From Hamiltosporidium magnivora (taxonomy: Eukaryota; Microsporidia; Dubosqiidae), in assembly GCA_004325065.1 (NCBI GenBank), contig PITI01000244.1, positions 1 through 16,076 on the forward strand: DNA of 16,076 nt, in the 5' to 3' direction. The position numbers and the translations under genes are program-made. The notes beneath the pieces were generated by a model. The model did not search any database. It worked only from the letters and a program-made list of their open reading frames with translations, and was not told where the DNA came from. This document shows, in pieces, positions 10,131 through 16,076 of this stretch. Position 1 is the stretch's first letter. Each line of letters begins with the position of its first letter.

Positions 10131-12459
10131 ATGAAATTTGGCAAGCGGTATTCGCATATAAATTTTTTTTATTTTTCATTTGGTTTTTATATTTTATTTT
10201 TTGTATATTATTCAAGTGAAAGAGATATAGTATTTAACGTCTTGAAAGATAACAAAGACATATATTCAAACTCAATTGCAACAGAAACTGAATGCCTTTG
10301 CCAAATTAAAAGAGGTAGTATTTTGGACACGAAAGTGATTGATTGTTTCAAAGAAATGCTTTTTAGAAATGAAAATATGCAATATAATCAGTATGTAATA
10401 AAAGATACCGCAAAATTTAGCCATAGTTTTGAACCATTTGAAAAATTAAAGGATATGAATTCAAACATTGAAATATTTCTATGTCAACATATAAAAGAGT
10501 CTGATTTTCTGATCTTTTATTCTGTTTTAATTTCATGTTATTTAATGAATGAAGAAATTACCATTCACAAGTTTTATACAATATTGTATTTCATAGAATA
10601 TTTTAGAATCAAACTTGATAATATATTACGGAATAAAGATAAAAACAATTTTATATTCTCTAGCCAACTCCAACGATATTATTCATTTTGATGTTCATAA
10701 AACAATGTTTTATTTCTCGAAACAAGATTACTTCTCTCACGAATGCTTTAAAATAATATCGCAAGAATATTTAAAAATGTTGAACTCGAGAGCCGATTTT
10801 TTTTCTCCATTTTTCGTTAAGAAATCCTATTGTTATATTGATTATAAATTCAAGCTGTAATACCGAAGATAGACAAAAAATTTTATCATTAGGCTATGAA
10901 TTCAGGATGTTATTCTCAGAAAGAATAGCAGGGAATCGAAAGAGCATAAATCTATTTATCTTAATATTAAATACATTGGATATAAAGTATGTACATATAA
11001 GTGAATTAAATGAAACAAATGTTACAGATTATTGCTTGGTTTTAAAAAATATAAAAAAGAAGGTTGAAGAGATTTTATTTTTCAAAGTTTATATATTTTC
11101 TGAAATCATTAGATGTATCGATGCAAATTTGAACTTTATAAATATTAAAAAAATTGTTTTCATAAGATCTAAAATAGAAAATTATTTAATATTATTAGAT
11201 TATTTGAAGAAAATGAGCGAATTCATATTTTTTGAGGAAACCAGGCCGAGCAAAATAAATATAGTTGCGCAGATCAATGATCTAGAGAATCTTAAATTAA
11301 TTAAAGAAATAGAAATAAATATGCTGCAACATGGATACCAAGAATATTCACTAAAAAAATTGGTTCCATATCTTAAAATTATGCCCCTGTAAAATCAAAA
11401 TTTATATGTAAGATTTTTTGAGGCGAAATGAGAATACAAGTAAATTTAAATTATTAGAGGTTGTAAATATCGCCTCTAAATATTGGCAAATTGAATGTTA
11501 TTTTGATTACAAAGATATTTTTTACAATATTTCGATTACTTTAACAAACTTGGATTTTATCAGTTCACACCCAAAGAAACAATATTAGAAGAAAATATTA
11601 AAAAGCTTAGAATTGCGGATTCCAAAATAACCTCTAATTTTATAGCAGATATTCTAAATATTAACAAACTTAAAAGTCAAAAAATAAAAAATTGTGATAT
11701 ATCTTTTAAAGATGATGATATCGAAATTAGAAACAAATCTATTAAGTATTTTTGTTTTCGATCAAAAAACCATGATGATTTCGGGTATTTTTATCAATTT
11801 GTAAACTTTATGACTGAAGTCAAGGATGTATATTTCACATTTAGTAGTACGTTAAAGTTTAATCCTTCTGAAACTCAAATTTTTTATATTAAAGAATTAA
11901 ATATTGAAAATATCCAGAGATTATTTATTTGGGTGGACTTTCAAGGACACATTTAAATATTAACTTTACTTTACCTGAAAATCATATAATAGAATCTGAA
12001 TGTAATCCAGTTTCTTTAAAGAATTTGTTTCAAAATTTTGATCTAGTAAGTATAAAAAAACTGAATCTAGAGTGGTTGAGTATTACAAAATCTGATTCAT
12101 ATGCACTTGATAATTACTAAATTTAGAACAACTAAAAATCGAAATGATTTGTTTAAATAATATTTTTTTTTCAGAATTATTTTGTATTTCAACAGAATAC
12201 AAAATAAAAGAATGTATTTGATAAAAATCCCGATATCTGAAGCCGATTTGAAATTTTTTGCAAAACTGCAAAAGCTTAAAGAACTTAATTTTCGGGCTGT
12301 AATATTCAGCAGATAAAGATTTGGGATTTTAAAATGCATTTCGTAAGCCAAGATTACATTGTTCTTGAATATCAAGCATATGGGGAATTCTTAGAAGAAA
12401 TTGTTTCGTGCATAAATAAAGGATTTGAACCTAAAAAAGTCTTGATTCGGAACCTTTAG
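10131..12459 (+). pseudogene. Leucine-rich-repeat-type secreted protein, broken by frameshifts
   Basis: Nine overlapping open segments in changing phases make one approximately 770-codon gene: 10131-10691, 10655-10857, 10838-11392, 11412-11586, 11507-11953, 11929-12120, 12117-12221, 12194-12316 and 12290-12459. The ATG at 10131 is the first after an in-phase TAA at 10086. Residues 10-28 form one hydrophobic segment, a likely signal peptide or membrane anchor. The second half carries irregular LRR-like units such as LVSIKKLNLEWLSITKS, LNLEQLKIEMICLNNI and FFAKLQKLKELNFRAVIF. Breaks are nearly all changes of phase, with very few internal stops within segments, so inactivation looks recent, or single-base sequence errors contribute. 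Microsporidia have large families of such secreted LRR proteins of unknown function. The last segment ends at TAG 12457-12459, with AATAAA at 12474-12479. Confidence 0.65.
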
Positions 12460-12734
12460 GCCTGTGAATATTGAATAAATATTTTTTATCCTTTTAATTA
12501 TTTATAAAGCTTTCTTATCATAATATTCATTCGTAAATTTTATGCTAATATTCTTCTAATATTGAACATTTTTTGCATATTTTTAGGGACACTAACTATT
12601 CCAGAGTTCCGAGGTTTTAGCATAGAATTTAGATTCTTTAAGTAGAAACCTATAAATCTTTCAGAAAAATATAAAATTGTATTTCTATAAACATATTTTA
12701 AAATTTTTTTTTAAAAAAGTGGAGTATGTTATCA

Positions 12735-13240
12735 TGTTTTGATTAGATAAACACAATGTTGGATTCAAAATGAATAATTGCACTCGCGATACTCTATTTA
12801 TATCCTCTAAGATACCTGTCCCTAAATGATTTACATAAAAAGGTGTGCAGTACTATTTAGTTGACATACTAGTTCATCGTTCTCTGTTAATATCTACTGC
12901 TTAGAATATGTTTGCAGATAGAAGCCTTTCTTAGATATTCTCAATATGAGCGGTATTCTAGCTTATTCTAAATTTTATTGATCCTGTTAAACTTCTATTT
13001 AAAATTGTATTAGCAGCTTTAAGAGGTTTTGAAAATGTTATTACCCCAAACAAACAATTATAATCTGCTTTTTGGTTTTTCTGGCTTCTTAGATATATGT
13101 TATTTTCTGTCTAAGAGTATATCATCTCCAAGAGAATTAGCAAGGTCAACTGTCCATATTTTAACATCATATTTACCCATACGCTCGTTCGTGGTGTCTA
13201 ATCTAGTTAAATAAAAATTAACTGAATTGTAGAAAAATTT
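12735..13240 (-). pseudogene. Minus-strand coding relic with internal stops
   Basis: Read right to left, one phase is open from 13240 to 13103 (46 codons), without a start codon at its beginning. It contains YLTRLDTTNERMGKYDVKIW and VDLANSLGDDILLDRK. After a TAA it continues as HISKKPEKPKSRL, then a TAA, then more protein-like pieces such as NKLEYRSY and CKSFRDRYLRGYK, interrupted by stops to about 12735. No indel is needed over that span. The upstream part before 13240 may continue in another phase (LYSVDKVYKTVKIFLQF). The composition is convincingly protein-like in the first block and weaker after it. The opposite-strand frame at 13029-13214 is its shadow. No family was recognised. Confidence 0.35.
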
Positions 13241-13377
13241 TTACAGTTTTATAGACCTTATCAACGCTGTATAAATTCCCATGTAATAACTGAAAATTAA
13301 GTATTTTTATTCAAACAAAAAGTAAATCAATGTTTTCACACCGATTATTTTATAAATCACCGAACTAAGACGTTTAA

Positions 13378-13866
13378 ATGTTGGGATTATGCCCAAACCA
13401 AGTCTTTTATTATGTATTAAAGAAAAAAATATTAAATAAAGTTACTTCGTCAGACTGGAGAAAGAAAAAAACACATGACACAATTGATATTAATTTGAAA
13501 ATGTTGAGTTAAAATTATTGGGAGATAATTCAACCCAAAATAGATGTTGAGTAGTTCGTTGTGTTACTCAAGAACAGCTGAATTTTTGCGCCGGATTTAA
13601 AATATTTGTACAAAATAAGATTTGAAGTTGTGATATTATTTATATCACAAAAATATAAAATTTTTCATTTATATTTTAAAAGAAAACAAGGGTGTGCCAT
13701 GATGAATAAAACTAATAAAGACGATTATTTTGTTTATAAAAACAATTCTTTACACAATAACAGAGGAACTGTGAGCAGGAAGACGATTTCCTTGTTAGAG
13801 ACGTACGTTGAAGTTAGCTGCCTTCCTGAAAATTATGGCAGACGTAAAAAGGATTTTATTTATTGA
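13378..13866 (+). pseudogene. Coding relic, 163 codons with three stops
   Basis: A single plus-strand phase runs from an ATG at 13378 to a TGA at 13864, interrupted only at 13510 (TAA), 13552 (TAG) and 13579 (TGA). The first block is a 44-residue frame with VTSSDWRKKKTHDTIDINL. The middle reads NYWEIIQPKIDVE. The last block, 13582-13863, is open for 94 codons and contains APDLKYLYKIRFEVV, NKTNKDDYFVYKNNSLHNN and ETYVEVSCLPENYGRRKKD. No indel is needed, so this resembles a gene silenced by nonsense changes. The VEV...GRRK spacing faintly recalls the ISXO2/Merlin transposase DE region, but the acidic residues are not in place and I do not assign it. No family was recognised. Confidence 0.4.
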
Positions 13867-14323
13867 GCTGAAGCGAATCTATACATTTGAAGCTAAAAAC
13901 GATCAAGTCTAAACGTGGATGAAAAAAAATCTATTAACCTGATCAAAGCTTTCTCTATATGAGCATAGAATTTAAGAGTATCACCAAAGAAAGATTTAAA
14001 AATTCTTCAGTAATAAATTATACAAAGAAATGGAAACCGAAAACTACATTGAAAGTTATATGAGGCTCGAAAAAACAGGTTAGTATCATTAATTTATGCA
14101 ATCGACTCATAAATCAAAATAGAACTGTCGATAACAGTTTTCTAAAAATTAAAATTCATGATATATATTAAGTACTGAGGGAAAGTATCCTTATTCGGAA
14201 ATTTAGGGAAGCTGGTGAAGCCTTTACTAATTAAAAGTAAAATATACCCGGATATGCTCATAATAGACGCCCAAAACAGACTGTTATTATATATATATAA
14301 TTCTCTTGTACTTTGAAACTTAA

Positions 14324-14596
14324 ACTTCCAATCCAAATTATGAATTATTTTTTGGTGTAAATACTGCCTTAAATGTGTACAAAAAAGTAGATTTAGACAT
14401 ATTCACAGTAACTCATGCCAAATGTAATAAAAATTCTGTTGAAATTTTAATTAAACTAATAAATTTTATTTCAAATAGTCATTGAAATATATATTTCTAT
14501 CTAAATTTATTCGAAAAAGTATAAATTACAAGACTGCAACTTTTTAGTCAAAATGTTATGTTTGTTTTCAAATGCATTCAAAAATTCCTTATGTAA
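14324..14596 (+). pseudogene. Coding relic, helical-looking protein fragment
   Basis: A plus-strand phase without a start codon is open from 14324 to 14482 (53 codons). It reads YELFFGVNTALNVYKKVDLD and later KNSVEILIKLINFISNSH. It continues past a TGA at 14483 and a TAA near 14522 with ITRLQLFSQNVMFVFKCIQK. The alternating charged and hydrophobic pattern suggests helices, as in repeat-type scaffold proteins, but nothing specific can be named. It overlaps the next relic in a different phase, so the two may be one gene with a frameshift near 14550-14600. Confidence 0.3.
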
Positions 14597-14802
14597 TAAA
14601 CCGAGATTCTTTTAATATAAGTAGACTAAATGTAGCGTACGGGGCTGTAAAAAACAAAAAATTGCAGCATATAGTCAAATATCAAAAATATAAATCCATT
14701 TGCTGTGAAGGTTTTGAGAACAAATGACAGAACAAAATAATCCTGCAATCCGGGAAACTGTATAGTGAAATGCAATACAGGAAATTTAAAATTATACAAT
14801 CT
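14548..14802 (+). pseudogene. Coding relic following a frameshift
   Basis: A plus-strand phase is open from 14548 to 14724 (59 codons; the ATG at 14572 gives 51 residues), then again from 14728 to 14802 after one TGA. It contains SRLNVAYGAVKNKKLQHIV, YKSICCEGFENK and ILQSGKLYSEMQYRKFKIIQ. The composition is clearly less random than the surrounding sequence. The longer minus-strand frame over the same bases (14626-14826) is hydrophobic and looks like its antisense shadow. No family was recognised. Together with the preceding relic it may be the 3' part of a decayed gene. Confidence 0.35.
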
Positions 14803-14829
14803 TAATTTGTTACGGGTGCCTTGCAACGA

Positions 14830-15155
14830 CGAATAATATTTTAATTCCTAAATATGAAAAATATTTAAATCTAGGTTTAAGAATATATTAAATGAGACAA
14901 GTAGGCTTATAAATTTACATATTGAGTAGAATAATTGGACATCTGGAAACAAGACGGGTAAAAAGATGGAAATGATTTTCTAAAAAGACAAAATATATAA
15001 AATAATTTTATTGCTTATAATCTCATAAATCATTTTTTTCTTTTTCTTTTTGAACGGCTATAAAATTTTAAAGAAAATGTTAAAGATTAAAAATTTGTTA
15101 ATCTTTCTTGTCTCTTTCTAAAAAAAATTTTTACGAACATAAAATATTTAAGTTT
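14830..15155. other. Intergenic region before the BRL1/BRR6-like gene
   Basis: About 325 bases with no open frame worth reporting. A pyrimidine-rich tract at 15031-15052 and A/T runs up to 15135 precede the gene, and the promoter must lie here. No clear TATA element stands out from the background. Confidence 0.5.
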
Positions 15156-15165
15156 CGACCCACAA
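15156..15165 (+). promoter_or_regulatory. CCC start-site motif before BRL1/BRR6-like ATG
   Basis: The leader reads TCGACCCACAA before the ATG at 15166, placing CCC at 15159-15161, four bases from the start codon. A CCC- or GGG-like motif just upstream of the start codon is a described signal of microsporidian genes. In a leader this AT-rich, a CCC at that distance is unlikely by chance. It supports both the start choice and the microsporidian assignment. Confidence 0.5.
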
Positions 15166-15825
15166 ATGAAAGAGGTACCTTTAAATGTAGAAATGGAATT
15201 AAAGTGGAAAAATATGAAACAAAAAGAAATTATTCTTGAAAAATGTAAATACCTTTCACCAATAAAAAAAAGAAAAATAGAAAACACTTTTCCTTTGTAT
15301 TTACCAGACTATAAAATACAAGAAAATGAAAGAAATATAGAAAAAAAAGTTGAAAGCGAACAAAAAGACCGTCAAAAATGGAAATTTTCGGATATAAAAC
15401 CGTATATCTTAAATGCACCTTTTGTTATTATAAGTTATCTCCATCTTTTCTTTAATATTTTAATCATTACAATACTTTCCTATACTTTGGTTGCCATTGC
15501 TTTTGGTATACAAAAAGATGTAAGAAACAGAATTTTTCAAAGAAAAATACAGATTTCAAAAATTATAGAAGAAAGTAAAAAAAATTATTTTGTAAATAAA
15601 TGTCATCCAAGTACACGAGTACCCGCGCTAAATAAATTATGTATGGAATGGGAATGCAATATGCAGAGAGGTATCGATAGTGCAGAGTTTACTCGTATAT
15701 TTGTAGAAGTATTGGGAGATGTTTGTGATGCTTTTGTTCGTAAATTTTCATTCAAAACCACATCAATTTTCGCAGGTTTTTTTGTTTTATTTTTAATTTT
15801 TAGAAATAAGAATTCTAAAAAATAA
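15166..15825 (+). CDS. BRR6: Brl1/Brr6-type nuclear envelope membrane protein
   Basis: The 219-residue product matches the Brl1/Brr6 disulfide-bridge family. These integral nuclear envelope proteins act in nuclear pore assembly and membrane lipid balance in organisms with closed mitosis. A basic, probably nucleoplasmic N-terminus (1-75) is followed by a membrane segment at about 84-113, a lumenal domain, and a second membrane segment at about 199-212 with a short basic tail. The lumenal domain holds four cysteines, C146, C159, C164 and C187, in the family arrangement: NKCHPSTRVPALNKLCMEWE, then CN, then GDVCDAF. The KTTS before the second membrane segment is also family-like. The first ATG follows a CCC motif. 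Yeast has two paralogues, and the sequence does not show which one this corresponds to. It is much shorter than fungal homologues but keeps the whole core. The frame is intact, in contrast to all its neighbours. Confidence 0.88.
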   Translation: MKEVPLNVEMELKWKNMKQKEIILEKCKYLSPIKKRKIENTFPLYLPDYKIQENERNIEKKVESEQKDRQKWKFSDIKPYILNAPFVIISYLHLFFNILIITILSYTLVAIAFGIQKDVRNRIFQRKIQISKIIEESKKNYFVNKCHPSTRVPALNKLCMEWECNMQRGIDSAEFTRIFVEVLGDVCDAFVRKFSFKTTSIFAGFFVLFLIFRNKNSKK

Positions 15826-15829
15826 TTTG

Positions 15830-15866
15830 AATTTAAAATTTGTGAATTATTTTCAAAATTTAAATT
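15830..15866. repeat. AT-only inverted repeat after the BRR6-like gene
   Basis: AATTTAAAATTTG at 15830-15842 pairs imperfectly with CAAAATTTAAATT at 15854-15866 around an 11-base loop, starting five bases after the stop codon. It could fold at the transcript end. Because it is nearly pure A and T, it may also be chance. Confidence 0.25.
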
Positions 15867-15897
15867 AAGAAACCAATTATGAAAATTTATAGAATCA

Positions 15898-16076
15898 TGA
15901 AAATTATTTTCTTTTAACTTCTAGGAATAATAATATGAAAACAAATCTTATTTAAATAACGAATATATAAATGTGAATATCATTTTCTTTTAACTTCTAG
16001 GAATAATAATATGAATACAAATCTTATTTAAATAACGAATATATAAATGTGAATATCATTTTCTTTTAACTTCTAG
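15898..16076. repeat. Tandem repeat, 76-bp unit, running off the window end
   Basis: The sequence repeats with a period of 76 bases from about 15898 to the last base, a little over two copies. The string ending TTCTTTTAACTTCTAG finishes at 15924, 16000 and 16076. The two complete units, 15925-16000 and 16001-16076, differ at one base that I can find (A at 15940, T at 16016). The first partial copy is slightly diverged at its left edge. Such near-identity implies recent amplification. Since the window stops exactly at a unit boundary, the array may continue, or an assembly may have ended in it. Confidence 0.9.

Noticed and set aside
12097..12375. Minus-strand frame of 92 codons
   Set aside because: It lies antisense to the LRR-like segments of the pseudogene, and its content is the hydrophobic shadow expected there. 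A second minus-strand frame at 12083-12271 is the same kind of shadow.
10131..12459. Introns or programmed frameshifting joining the LRR segments
   Set aside because: Consecutive segments overlap or nearly abut, leaving no room for introns, and the phase changes go in both directions with no shared slippery site visible.
14626..14826. Minus-strand frame of 66 codons as a real gene
   Set aside because: The plus strand over the same bases has the more protein-like translation, so the minus frame is more likely its shadow.
15087..15418. Two minus-strand frames over the BRR6-like gene start
   Set aside because: Both are antisense to the N-terminal coding region or leader of a clearly recognised gene and have phenylalanine-rich shadow composition.
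1..16076. tRNA, rRNA or CRISPR array
   Set aside because: No T-arm-like GGTTCRANTCC with a matching acceptor stem, no rRNA-like G+C-rich block and no spaced direct repeats were found. The only direct repeats are the contiguous 76-bp units at the end.

Overview
The window is very A+T-rich eukaryotic DNA with few genes. The best fit is a microsporidian with an expanded genome full of decayed sequence. Three things point there. The one intact gene encodes a very compact Brl1/Brr6-type nuclear envelope protein (219 residues). It has a CCC motif a few bases before its ATG, as described for microsporidian start sites. A broken leucine-rich-repeat (LRR) gene lies nearby, resembling the secreted LRR families of AT-rich microsporidia. 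This assignment is an inference; no rRNA or other decisive marker is present.

Layout. Bases 1-10130 contain no intact gene. They hold scattered stretches that read like protein in one frame but are broken by stop codons on both strands: minus strand near 1.6-2.0 kb, plus strand 2.6-5.3 kb, minus strand 6.6-7.3 kb, and a G+C-richer minus-strand relic at 8.54-8.92 kb. Two short segments, 2641-2701 and 9227-9287, are diverged copies of the same sequence with the reading frame conserved, so at least one repeated coding element lies here. Bases 10131-12459 are a 2.3-kb LRR-type pseudogene cut by about eight frameshifts, with long open segments between them. Bases 12.7-13.3 kb (minus) and 13.4-14.8 kb (plus) hold more broken coding relics. 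Bases 15166-15825 are the intact BRL1/BRR6-like gene. The window ends inside a 76-bp tandem repeat.

How it fits together. There is no operon or visible functional system. The picture is one housekeeping gene beside a family-type LRR gene that has recently lost its frame, in a field of older gene and transposon debris. I found no tRNA, rRNA, CRISPR array or complete mobile element. The relic calls rest on reading frames and composition, not on recognised families, and are scored low for that reason.
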